Assembly (NCBI GenBank): GCA_029204225.1
Contig: CM055093.1
Coordinates: 46,866,854 to 46,930,853 of the forward strand
Direction: 5' to 3'
Origin: Diphasiastrum complanatum
Taxonomy: Eukaryota > Streptophyta > Lycopodiopsida > Lycopodiales > Lycopodiaceae
DNA length: 64,000 nt
Under the pieces are notes generated by a model. The model saw only the letters and a list, made by a program, of their open reading frames with translations, was not told the origin of the DNA and searched no databases. This document shows positions 42,742-62,700 of this stretch, in pieces; positions within the stretch are counted from its first letter, which is position 1, and each line of letters begins with the position of its first letter. The position numbers and the translations under genes were made by a program.

Positions 42742-43908
42742 TGTGATGCCACAAAAATGTTAAATATTGAATATCAACATACATATGGCATGATATACTC
42801 AAAAATGAAGATATGAGCTGGTTAAGTATAAATCATGAAGAGGTCTAAGTCATTTTTTGAGAATATATCTCCTAAGTACTTGCCTTGTAATTAAGGGCAA
42901 GACCTTTAAAAGGAAAAGACATTGTCTTAAATAACCTTTACTACGTCGTCCATACGAAATGACTAGATACGAAAAGACATGTTAAACTAGAGTAACTTTA
43001 ACTCATAGTTAAGTATACCTCCTATGGTATAGTTGAACGTATTTTCAGTCTAATTGTTAACTAGACCCTTTCGCGGGAGTGACGCACCTGTTGTTTTAGA
43101 GGTGTGTTTGTTCGCCCCGTAGAACATATATAGATCTCACACTTCAGTCTCGACCATCGAGAGAGAAGAGCTTATGCTTATGTAAGAGATTGAAAAAATA
43201 AATAGAGTTATGTGAGTTATTCTCCCTTATCTCTGTTCTTCGCACTGCTGAGTGTGAGTGATCTTGAGTCTGCTAACGATCTCTAACGCATTTCATGAAT
43301 TACTCTCTGATCAGACAGACACTCTAGTGCATTACAGTCGTTTGCTGTGTTTTCGTAAAGCATGCTCTAAAGAATTGTCTTAAAACCATCTTATTCGTCT
43401 GTCGCAAATACTTTCTTTTCGGCACTCGAATAACGACTATCTTTGGTACAGTCTAGCACGATCATTGAATAAAGCTATATGTATACATATGAGATGACAG
43501 TCCCTGTCTGAAAAATTGAGTCTTTGATCTGTTTTTCCTGATTGGCATTGACATAAGTTTCTAACGTGTTCTAAAACTCTTCGTGTTCTTTAACCATTAA
43601 GTTGGGCTTTAGTTGTTGAGGACTTCTGTCTAGAAACGAATAGTTCGCGAACGCAATTAATTAATTTTCTGCACAGCCGGGAATACATCGAACAATTCTC
43701 GATTCTCTGTTGACACCTGTAATCAACCAGAGTGTAGTACTGCTGTACTACTCTGATAACATCTCATCTGTAGAACACGCTTCCTTCAATTCGATAGAGG
43801 TCAGATTGTTGTTCTGAATTTATTAACATTACTTTCTAACGCTGTCCTCTGTGGGAACGACATTATTTACTATAAAATCTATATTAACCCTGTTGGTATA
43901 GTACGACA
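42742..43908 (+). repeat. Element C 3' LTR
   Basis: Starts TGTGATGCCACAAAAATG and ends ATAGTACGACA. TATATAG at 43126-43132 is the likely TATA box and AATAAA at 43197-43202 the likely poly(A) signal. It contains about 440 bases absent from the 5' LTR. Confidence 0.9.
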
Positions 43909-44259
43909 AACATGCAAAATGCAGATTCGTATGCTAAAAATCCAATTTGTAGATGGACGCCTTCATGGAAAAAAATGTTGACAAAAAAGTGGTGAAAAGC
44001 TCCTCAAAATAAGGCGCTAGAATATGCAATAGGTGGTTGCCAAAAATTGTAGCGATATCTAAAAAAGCCCCCATAAATGACATCTCAATTTTTTTTTGAT
44101 AGTCAAACCCCGCGGGGCACAACAGGTAACAAATTAGTTTTGCATAGTAATATAATAAGGACACCTTTTAAATCTCACGACTCCCGAGTTACTCAGAATA
44201 TTGAATTCGGTATTGGGCATTTAGCAGAAGGCTTCTTCTAAAGATCCACCAAGGAAAGT
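43909..44259 (-). other. Internal leader next to the F-type LTR
   Basis: No ORF supported. On the minus strand it follows the primer binding site at 44260-44271, so it is probably the start of an internal region, perhaps that of Gypsy F interrupted by element C. Confidence 0.4.
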
Positions 44260-44271
44260 GCTCTAATACCA
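44260..44271 (-). promoter_or_regulatory. Primer binding site, tRNA-iMet type
   Basis: The minus strand reads TGGTATTAGAGC, one mismatch from the usual TGGTATCAGAGC. It sits just inside the F-type LTR copy. Confidence 0.7.
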
Positions 44272-44273
44272 AG

Positions 44274-44709
44274 TTACAAATAGATTTATAGCAGATCAAT
44301 AGCTAGCCTAAGAAAGCAACAAATAAGCAGAAACAAACCTTAGAAAGTGGCAAAGAGAATGCTTAAGGAGGCTAAAGAGCGACATCAATATCATCAACTA
44401 TAAAATGAATGACAATAGGTCCTACTTATACCCACAAGGAGCCCCTAAAGCAGAACCTTCACGGAGCCTTCCAGAGGATAAGATAATGTCAGTGAACCTA
44501 TTAAAATAGATAAGGAGGGATAATAGTGCGCCCTCCTACAAGAGGGCTCCACTTCAATATCATATGGCCAAGTACCTAGTAAATGAATAATTGGGGCCAA
44601 TGGCCAATACATGAATCAAAAAGGCCCAGGGCCTTGCCTATCCATAACAATAAAGTAATAAAGAAGGATGTGACAAATGTAATGAGCCTAGTCCATAACT
44701 AACATCAAC
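44274..44709 (-). repeat. F-type LTR, probable 5' LTR of Gypsy F
   Basis: On the minus strand it starts TGTTAGTTATGGAC at 44709 and ends near TTTGTAAC at 44274, next to the primer binding site. It matches 28085-28505. Its orientation agrees with Gypsy F, so the two could be the ends of one element split by element C. Confidence 0.7.
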
Positions 44710-46990
44710 CATTCACATGATACAATCACATTTGATGAAAACTTGGAGTATATTAAAATGATGTATGAATGCACAGAAAGATTTCTTTAAGTAATTTGAC
44801 TCATAGTAGTGTATTAGCCTAGAAATAAGAGTCTAAGAACTGATCAACAATGTACTAGGCATCTGCTTAAAAAAAATTGAATCTCATATTCCCCTATTTA
44901 CAATGTCTATGCTTGATTATATAGATGATTAGTCAAGCTTAATTGATCAATAATAGATACTACTAATTGTTCTTAAAAATAGATTAGAAAAACTGCTAAG
45001 CGAAGCATACAATACAATTAACATACAAATTGCACGATCCTAACTAAGAAAAGTCCGTCAAATATGTTTGGAGTCAAGAAGGATCGAATGTAATTGAAAT
45101 CGCGAAGGGTCAAATTTGTCAAATGTCGTGTAAGGCCAAATTCAACTGTTCATTGAATAAGTTCGAGTTGAGTTACGTCGACAACGATTCGTCCCCTACC
45201 AATATTGTCCGAGCTGAGATGGGTCGATAGTCATTTGAATCTATTCAAGTTGAGGTAGACGATTGTGCGAACTTCTATGTATTTTTGTAGGTCCTTTGTC
45301 TACAACAGGTTTTCATGTAAAATACCAGGTTTGGGACAATGTCATGGATACCTGCAATAAAATAACTAGCAATATAAAGTGGCAACATGATCAAATGTGG
45401 TTTGAAGTGGAATTAGGGTTACAACACTTTCACCATAAATAACCCAATTTTATTGGCAACATAGCCTTGGTTTGCATCAAATGAAAGTCTACATTTTGCA
45501 AAAAATTTGTTTGGTTTGCTCTCACCACCATTGACATAAGCTTGAAATACTTATCTTTAACCCATGTTTTTCCACCTTCAATCTCGACCAGGTTTTTCAC
45601 ATTGGAGAACATATTTTCTATCAATTTCATCGGATCATTGCTCTACTACATAACATTTATCATCAAGAAATTCACAAGTGATTGAGAAACTAAATCACAT
45701 TTATAGATCGAGAAGGAGTTTTAGAGATTACAAGATGATCTAGGCAAAACTAATAGTCAAATGGAAAAGTGGTTGCATGGAGTCCCAAAAAAAGAGAGAC
45801 AAATTCATTGTTAAGCCGCAATTTTTTTTTGGAAGAGATGAAAAAAATCAACAATCAATAGATGATGAGATGAAAACAACTAGAAAAAAAGAGAATTTAA
45901 CCAAACCCATTTCTCCCATCTTACTACAAAACTCAATAAAAAGAATTGGTCGAACAACCATCCAAGATCAATGATGTAATTGGATGCAACAAGTGTTTTA
46001 AAGAAAAAATTCTCACATGTTGGGATGTGTAAGAGGAATGTGCTCTAGGTCTAGGTTATCCTATTTATTCTCCATACCATGTACATTTGTACAAGTAACT
46101 GGGGACTAAAATAAAATCATATGAGATCAATCCACTCCTTGAGCACACTTGGGCACTTATACACACTTGAGGCTATTTGTTCAACTTTGAGTCAACTATG
46201 TAGGTAGAATAATGATGCCATCAAGCTTGGCATTTGATGTGCATACTCACCTCTGATATTGAATGTATTATTTTAGTCGTAACTCTCATATTAATGTTTA
46301 GACAACATGTTTCAATCTGAAAATGTCAAGAAGTATCACCTTTTAAAACATAATTTTAATGTATTTGGAGAGCAAAAATTTAAAATTTGGACCTCTTATG
46401 GAATTTGGCTTTTCAAATTACCATTCAAACCAAAGGATAATTTTGAAGTTTTCCTTTAGATTAACACTTTGAATTTTTTTTGAATGTCAAATAGGTAGAG
46501 CACAAGGGGCTTTCTTGATACTTGGTGAGTCCCTACAAACATGTGGCATTTTGGTAGAGCATGTGCTTTCATCTTTGCACCATAGGCCTTTAAGCCCACC
46601 ACCAACCACCTGCATGATAGATTTTGCCACATTTTCGTGCAAGAACATGCAACATTTTGTGTCACTTTTGACTTGCCTTAACATCCAAGTGGGTGGGCCA
46701 TCAAGTGTGTTTGTTGCCTAGGCATTGAATTAGAAGACCACACGTTCCTTTTGGATTGGTAGGGTTTTAGTTTATTTTGAGCTTTCAAAAGAGCTGAAAG
46801 TTGCCCAAATGCATTACAAATTATGTCATGTAAGAAGATCTCAACCTTTCCAAACATAATCTTATTCATATTTTATTGAAAATCTACACAATATTTAACC
46901 CTCATGTGATTCTACTTTTCGATTTAACTTTTGAAAATGAATAAAAAATACCCTATCAATGCACATACTTGTTTCACCTTTTGCCTTTTT
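44710..46990. other. Gene-poor stretch
   Basis: AT-rich. Open frames at 45430-45630 (minus) and 45777-45974 (plus) are short and have no family I recognise. No RNA gene or terminal repeat found. Confidence 0.5.
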
Positions 46991-47720
46991 GTTATTGGCA
47001 AATCACATGCATGCCATGCCATGGCATCTTGTGATTGCCCTTTTTTTTAAAGACAAATCACATGCATGCATTGCATCTTCCAACCCAAAGCCCAAGGCTT
47101 GGCAAGCTTCAATGCATAAGGCCCTATGCAATTGACTTTTTCTTTTAAAACAAATAACATCATTGCTCGAGAACATGAACAAGGTATAGGAATGGAATCT
47201 ACATAATTGTTCAAAAATCGATATCATAAATCTTTGAGGAATTTTTTATAAGCATATAAACCCTATTATGAGTAATTATCTTCAAAAAATCGAGAAGCTT
47301 TAAAAAAATGTAGGTTTTTTTAGGATAACCCAAAAGAGCTTTTTCGAGGACTAAATCACATGCATGCATTGCATGTTGCAAATGCAAGGCCAAGCCCAAA
47401 CCCAAGGTTTGGCAAGGTGCAACACATTTCAAGGCCTATTTACCTTTCAAACAAAGGCAAAAGTGCATTCTATAATGTAAAAGGATATTAGAGATATGTG
47501 TTTAAAAAATCGTAATTTTTTTTACATGATGCACATTGAAATGATTTGATATGAAAATTTATGTTTACTAAATTCTACCTAAAGGGCACCACCTTGTCCT
47601 TTGAAAAAAAAAAATCAATTTCACTTTTAGAAGACATGGAATCTTATATGAAAATAAAAGTAATGACAAAAGGCCATGTATGCATTATGCATGCCAAATC
47701 CGAGGCCTAATGACCCATCA
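46991..47720. repeat. Degenerate dispersed repeats with CATGCATG cores
   Basis: AAATCACATGCATGC recurs at about 46999, 47054 and 47346, and a related CATGTATGCATTATGCATGCC near 47675. After each of the last three comes an AAGCCCAAGGCTTGGCAAG or AGGCC segment. The longer units are about 290-310 bases apart and poorly conserved. Confidence 0.6.
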
Positions 47721-47851
47721 TAATGGCATTATACGATTAAGACTATCAGTTGTTGGATTTTTATAAAAAACAATTCATATTTTGCGAGATTTTCTTAAAT
47801 AAACGAGCCCAAGTGCCACATATCCCACATGGCAAGTACCCAATGGTCAGG

Positions 47852-47871
47852 TATATATATATATATATATA
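47852..47871. repeat. (TA)10 microsatellite
   Basis: Ten TA units, about 1.3 kb upstream of the hexokinase ATG. Confidence 0.95.
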
Positions 47872-47935
47872 GGCATTAACCACCCCTCCAATTGCGATGG
47901 TCTTTTCACACTCCTTATGAAAGAGCCCATCACAA

Positions 47936-47983
47936 GACATTAGTAATCACATGCTTGGTGACATTAGTGGTCACATGCTTGGT
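47936..47983. repeat. 24-base tandem duplication
   Basis: Two copies of GACATTAGTNNTCACATGCTTGGT, differing at two positions. Confidence 0.9.
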
Positions 47984-47999
47984 GAGGCCCAAAACCCGT

Positions 48000-48160
48000 G
48001 ACTCTTTATTTGGGAGGATGTCATCTCCCCAAGGTACTTTCATTGCATAATGGGCATTATGACTTTTTCTTTTTCTCATTTTCGGAAGTGTGACTCTTTA
48101 TCGTGCATAATGTTATCTGCCCAAGCTACTTTCATTGCGTAATGAGCATTGTGACTTTTT
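48000..48160. repeat. 92-base tandem duplication upstream of hexokinase
   Basis: The block beginning GACTCTTTAT at 48000 repeats from 48092, including TACTTTCATTGC and AATG(G/A)GCATT(A/G)TGAC. The second copy is shorter. It lies just before the TATA-like site. Confidence 0.85.
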
Positions 48161-48175
48161 TGCATGTGACCCCGT

Positions 48176-48182
48176 TATAAAA
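48176..48182 (+). promoter_or_regulatory. Possible hexokinase TATA box
   Basis: TATAAAA in the context CCCCGTTATAAAACGG, about 250 bases before the CT-rich tract. Transcription from here would give a leader of about 0.9 kb; a start nearer the CT tract is equally possible. Confidence 0.35.
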
Positions 48183-48224
48183 CGGACTCGGCATCTAGAA
48201 AATGAAATCATAATGATCATTGTA

Positions 48225-48332
48225 GCGCAATTGTGCCGATGATTTTGATTTTTAAGTCTCGTGCAATTGTGCCGATGATTTTGATTTTTAAGATCATCTC
48301 GTGCAATTGTGCCGATAATATTGATTTTTAAG
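48225..48332. repeat. Three tandem copies of a 32-base unit
   Basis: G(C/T)GCAATTGTGCCGATGATT followed by TTGATTTTTAAG, starting at 48225, 48261 and 48301. The third copy has two changes. Confidence 0.9.
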
Positions 48333-48429
48333 CTGACCACAAAAACAGGCAAAAAAAGGCCTCAAGTGGCCATTCCTTCATCTTTTTTCTGTTCGTTTTC
48401 GTTCTAATTTTTGCATCCATTCCCCTTTT

Positions 48430-48433
<4 letters not shown>

Positions 48434-48481
<48 letters not shown>

Positions 48482-48570
48482 GCGCGATCTCTGCTTTTTT
48501 TCTTTTGTTTCTGTGATCTCTCGCACGCATTTTCTGCAGTTGCACAGCCATCGCAGCAGCAGCAGCAGTG
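48434..48570 (+). repeat. (TC)22 and CAG tracts in the hexokinase leader region
   Basis: A pure TC run at 48434-48477, then a T-rich stretch and a short (GCA)n run at 48554-48569. Such CT-rich leaders are common in plant genes. The Arg-Glu repeat frame on the minus strand is an artefact of the CT run. Confidence 0.85.
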
Positions 48571-49143
48571 ATAGCAATAATTTGTTTTCATAATTGTTTG
48601 TTTTGATGTGATGTGAGCTGTGTGCCCGCTCTGCTCTGCACCGCTCCTTCCTTGCTTTGCTTGCGTATCGCCTCTCTCAGCTTTGCATTGCCAGTTCTGC
48701 GAATAGTTCTTGTCTAGAAGCAAAGCCAGAATTGCTCATGCAACCATTGCTCACACACATCTTGTTCATACATCTTATTTATTTGCAATTTTGTTCTCTT
48801 TCGTGGTGGCGCTTGCTTGCAGTAGATTTTACGGCTTCTTTTCTCTTTTTGATGTGAACTTTGAAAGCATGAAAGCAAAACCCTATTGAATCAGTGATGG
48901 CGTTTTCCTTCTTTGATATGGTTTTTTGTTTGCTCCGAACCTCCCTGGTGACCTGATCAGACTTATGCTGATCACCTCGCCTGCCTTATTCTTGCTCCTC
49001 TAAGTTAAAATTCCCATAAGTGATATAGTGGAGCTCTTCTAGGATGTAATAGCTGTCATTGCAATTTCTGTTTTGCTATCTGCACTGAGCGACAGATATG
49101 CTGTAGCGGCATCTAAGAAAATTGCGGAAAATAACAGGGGAAA

Positions 49144-58028
<8,885 letters not shown>

Positions 58029-59611
58029 ATATAGGCTCTTTTTGTGGATATGCTTATGGACACCACACCCCCATTATGTTATTTGATTTTAGAAAAAGGA
58101 AAGGAAAATGAATCCGACCTATAACTTCTAGGAAACTGAAGTAGAATTTTGATTTTAGCATAATAACTTGATGTTTTCCCTTGATATCTTGATTCATGAT
58201 ATCTAGCTGTAATTGGAATCCGTCCTGTAAAGCGTGGCTCAGCTGTAAATGATTGTGCAACTATATGTCCATGCTGTGCAGGGTATTATGTGGGGCGAAA
58301 TTTATTTATTCCTCTAAATGTAGTTGCTGGGTAATTTTTTAGCAAAGTTTTTGCTTCATAAACCACAATGCTTGCAAATTGACTTCTTGTTTAAGTGGCG
58401 GTGTTGTACTTCCTATTCACGCTGTGGCTTATGGCTCAACTTGAAACTACATGCACATTTCCACGGAGATGTGTGTGGCCGACTTCTTACTGTATTGGAG
58501 GAATGGAGCTCGGACCTGCCAGAGAGGGAGGATTAATGAACAGGGAAGCATATATGGGGTTCTTGGATAGTGTTACTCATTAGAGTTGGGGGCATACTCA
58601 TTCTTAAGAGAAACTCAACTACCAACTCCATTTATATGCTGGGTTCTTGAATTAAAGTGAACAAAACATGTTATGGATTTCATGACCCTGGATGTCTACT
58701 TTATTTGCCTTGCCTTGCAAAGGCAGACTCTGTTCAAGTAGTAACGATAAAATAGTGTGGTTGGTGAAAGGGGCTTCAAACATAACCGTTAGCTATGGGA
58801 ATCTGCTACTTTGAGCCCTTTCCTCACATTTGTCAGTGTGATTTCAAACTGTTTACAGGACCTAGTCCCCAATACAAAAGAGAATGATTCACATAGTTAA
58901 TGAAGTTTGCAAATTTAAGCTAAAATGACTATTGTAGTTAGTTTTGTTAATGCTTGATAGCAGCCGACAGACTACAGTATACATTTATTGTCATCATACA
59001 GACAGGCCTTTGTGTAGTTTATCCATGACTGACACTGCATAGTAACTATCTAAGTTACTTAAAAAATCTGTTTGCATTTTCTTAGTTGGGTGTTGACGAA
59101 GTGAGTAGGGATGATGTAGCGTTTGGTGCACATTTTGCATGATGAAGTTGATGGTCTGAGACTTTGTGGATGGTGGACCCTGTAGGGTTGAGGATTACAC
59201 ACCTCTATTATTTTACCTATTATCCTAGAAAAAATATTGCTATACTTCTTGTGATTGTGAATTTGAGAGCTTTGAAGCTTTTTCTTGCTAACATAATCAA
59301 TGGAGGTGAGAAAGGGATGAGATAGTTGGCTGTTGTAACTAATTTATTTGGAGGTGCTGTTGCTATTTCATTTAGCCAAGGCCATTTGCATGGTATCGAT
59401 GTTGGAAGATGAACATATTTTGGACAGATGGAATGTTGCACGTTAAATTTCATGCATAATCCTGCTGTTAACACAATTCTATTATTTGGAATGTGGTTCC
59501 AAACATTAATAGTTTGCATCTTCTAATCAGGCAGCATAATGATATTTGTATACTCGAGGGGATATTCAGAGAGACCACAACAATGCAAAATACCATGAGA
59601 CATTATCGATC
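58029..59611 (+). other. Hexokinase 3' region, no further gene
   Basis: The 3' untranslated region follows the stop codon. No AATAAA is obvious; TGTAAATGATTG near 58244 is a possible far-upstream element. Open frames at 58324-58583 have no recognisable domain. Confidence 0.5.
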
Positions 59612-59721
59612 TTAGTTGCCCGCCGTTCTGGAATGGGACCCCCAAAAAAAATAAAAAAATACGTTTTTTTACAAAGAAAAAAAAACCATATCCTGAGACT
59701 TAATAGACAACGGGCAACTAA
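59612..59721. repeat. Small inverted-repeat structure
   Basis: TTAGTTGCCCG at 59612-59622 and its exact reverse complement at 59711-59721 enclose 88 bases of A/T-rich sequence. The TTA/TAA ends would fit a PIF/Harbinger-type MITE, but this is a weak case. Confidence 0.4.
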
Positions 59722-62700
59722 ATACAGAGACAATACGCGCAACTAAATGCTAAAAAATCTGGATCAGTGTGTGTCATCACAGTTTAAGACTGAGCATCGA
59801 GGCAGGTGTCAATATACGGATTTTGCTAGGATTCTGCAAAAAAATGTAGTAATCAGATAATCAGATTAAGGAACAGAATCAAGATACATAGCGTGGCTCA
59901 GACAACAATTCTATAGCTCCGATATATGTAATGTGGCAGATAGCGATTCTAGGAAAACTGTGAGCAGCAGTCAGAGAAGATAGCAATTCTAGGATCAACG
60001 TGTTTGTTAAAATCGATTTCTTTGTTTAAATTTACACACCATCGATTTCTAATCGATTTCTGATCTTTAGCGTCTCTCAATGCATTATAAAGTGTCCCTC
60101 AATATATTATCAAGAAGGAAGACCACGAAGAAGGAAGATCACGGCCAGCTTGATACCTGTTTTTTTTTTTTCTTTAAAAAAAAGTTTTGACCCAGTTTGT
60201 TTCCGAGCGGCCCAAAGGGTCGGTCGGAACGGGCTTCTAAGTTATTGATGTATCATTGCCAGATTTTCTTATTCAAAGACCACTATGAGATCTAACCGAA
60301 GCTTTTGTTCAGTTGGTGCAAAGTTGATGAGTGGACTTTGTCAACACATCATTCATTCCTTTGTATTCAGAATCAAGGCTGCTCCTACAAAATGTGAGTG
60401 CCAAATTTTGAAGTTGTCCAAACTTACCTATTTGTAATAATAGTGAAATGTGCATCTTTGATGGTCATGTGAGAAGATTGTCACTCTAACATAGAGCATG
60501 GCACATTGTGTAAGTGCTGCAAAGAACCGATGATACATTAGGATGTACTTTGTTCAAAATTTGAGTTTATTAATATGCAGATTATAATGAAAAAGTGCAA
60601 ATTGGATCGTTCTCCAAATCGATGATGCAATGTGTTGGAAACCATATCCACTTCACAAGAACAAAATTTCAAGCTGAGCTTGGAACTTGGTGCCCTCATG
60701 GAAGTTGGGAGGTTCAACATTATACTAAAATGATTAGGTTCAAACTCTGATAGCTATACAATTTTGACCTAGTAATTGCATTTTGAGACTTGTCTATATC
60801 AAGCATGTACTTTGTTTGATCAAGACTCATATCTTGGAGCAAGGGGCCGCCTTCTTGAAAACTATAGGTGTTACATCAGGAAGGTGTGGTCCGTTTTGAA
60901 CCTTGCTCAACTTTGTGATGAGTAGACTTACATTTTACCTACCAATTATGTTATGAAATGAAGAACCTACAGATTTAAGCAAGTTAGATGTGAAGAATAT
61001 GCAAATAAATTCTCACTTTCATGTACATATGTCAATATCACATATGTGGAGCATGTTCCCACGTGTGAATAGTAAGCTTAGTAACTTGTTTCAAGAAGAA
61101 ATGCATGATTAGATATAGATAACTAGGTTTAAACCTTTGAGTTTCACCAAGAACATGTCCTATTATCATGGCTTAAATCTAGGGCAACAAATGTCCAAGT
61201 GGTGCACCTCCTGAATTGAGTCATATCAAGAGGTACTTTGTGGACCAATCACATCTTTGAGGTCACCACATGCTAAGGTCGGGTCAATACCCTAATTTTG
61301 GCCAGCCCTAAGTTGGAACCACACGCTCCCACTTTATGTAATCATTTTTAAACTCATTGTACATAACTTTTTGAAAGATAGAATTTTTGGTTGTCAAAAT
61401 CTCCTCTTGTAGAAACCCAAGAGCAACAATTTTCTCTCTCTAGAATTCCTTGGAATCTCAATTTTGGTTAAGGCAAATGCAAACACTTAGTTTTTTCACG
61501 TGTGGACTTGAGCTCTTGCCTTGAATCAAAGCTAGTTAGATTGTCACTAAAATCCGAGTTTGTGCACCATAATTTTAATAGTGTGCAATCTCACATGCAT
61601 GTAGGTCTTTGTAGATCTTTTCATGATTTTTAAATGCAAGTTTTAACATTAAATTGGCCATGAAAAATTTATTGCTTTTGCATGATACTTCAATAATTTT
61701 TTTTTGAACACTTGGTGCTTGTGATTGTTTTGGCACTTTTGGTGATGAGTATATTGTATCATCTATGTTTCGATATTCTTGTTAAATTTGTACCTTTACT
61801 GAAATGAGTTGTCAAAGGATGCAATTTATTATTGAATGATGATCATTTACGTAATAGGGCGGATGGGAAAAGAATTTGGATTTGTGGATGGGCGAAACTT
61901 TGTATCCTCAAGATGCTAACACTCTATGGTAACCTAAGTTTTGCTCAACAACTCAATCAGTTGTATGGGTGTGCCATTGGCATAATGGTTTAATATAATA
62001 TTGTGAGAGGTTGTAGAGGTATTGAAATTTATTTTAATGCAGAAAAGTTGATTTCTAGATAATGATGTTGATTGCATCTTTTTGCATTGTCATGAGAAAG
62101 ATTATATTTTGCAAAAGACATTGTAGGAGAGTGCAGATCTTCAAACAAGTCATGAATCATTACAAAAGCCTATAAAGGATTCAAAAGCGAGTTTTATCAA
62201 ATGGAAGTTATATTGCTTCGATTCATTTTGAATCAACAATTATTGAAAGATGTGGAGTTGTTCTCAAAGAAGGTGAAAAACAAAAATGAAAGTGACAAAC
62301 TTGCAAAGGATATTCATAATCTTTTATAGGGAGATTATTTAAATAAAAGTATTCATGCATTCAAGTCAAGTAAGCTCTTGAGCAATCCCCCCCCCCCCTT
62401 TTTCACTTAATATGACATATTTCTAAGGAGATTTGAATAATCTCTCCTCTATTTGATTTTATTGTGGATCTGCATTGGTTGCACATTGAAATATGAAGAC
62501 AAGGCCTCAATTGGAAAAAAAAAACACAACCCTAAGTTATATATTGATAAAAATATCAACTGAATCAATGTTGATGAACAATCGAAGTAGTTGCATTAAG
62601 TCAAAAAGTGCAGAGACATAATGATCGACATGCAATTTCTGTTAGAAGTTAAATATAGTTCAAGGAGCTTCTAATTGTGTTGGGATAAGTATAGAACTAT

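Larger units (their letters stand above)
32662..43908 (+). mobile_element. Element C: near full-length Gypsy with post-pol ORF
   Basis: Two LTRs (798 and 1167 bases), a tRNA-Asp-like primer site, gag, protease, RT, RNase H, integrase, a spacer with TTCnnGAA palindromes, a long unknown ORF region and a polypurine tract make up an 11.2 kb element. The order RT, RNase H, integrase without a chromodomain, the tRNA-Asp primer and the extra ORF fit the Tat/Athila-like side of Ty3/Gypsy. No target duplication is seen (GGATA left, AACAT right). Stops, frameshifts and a lost integrase Asp show that it is inactive. Confidence 0.9.

Noticed and set aside
48328-48723. 131-residue minus-strand frame with Arg-Glu repeats
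   Set aside because: It is the reverse reading of the TC run in the hexokinase leader and has no domain.
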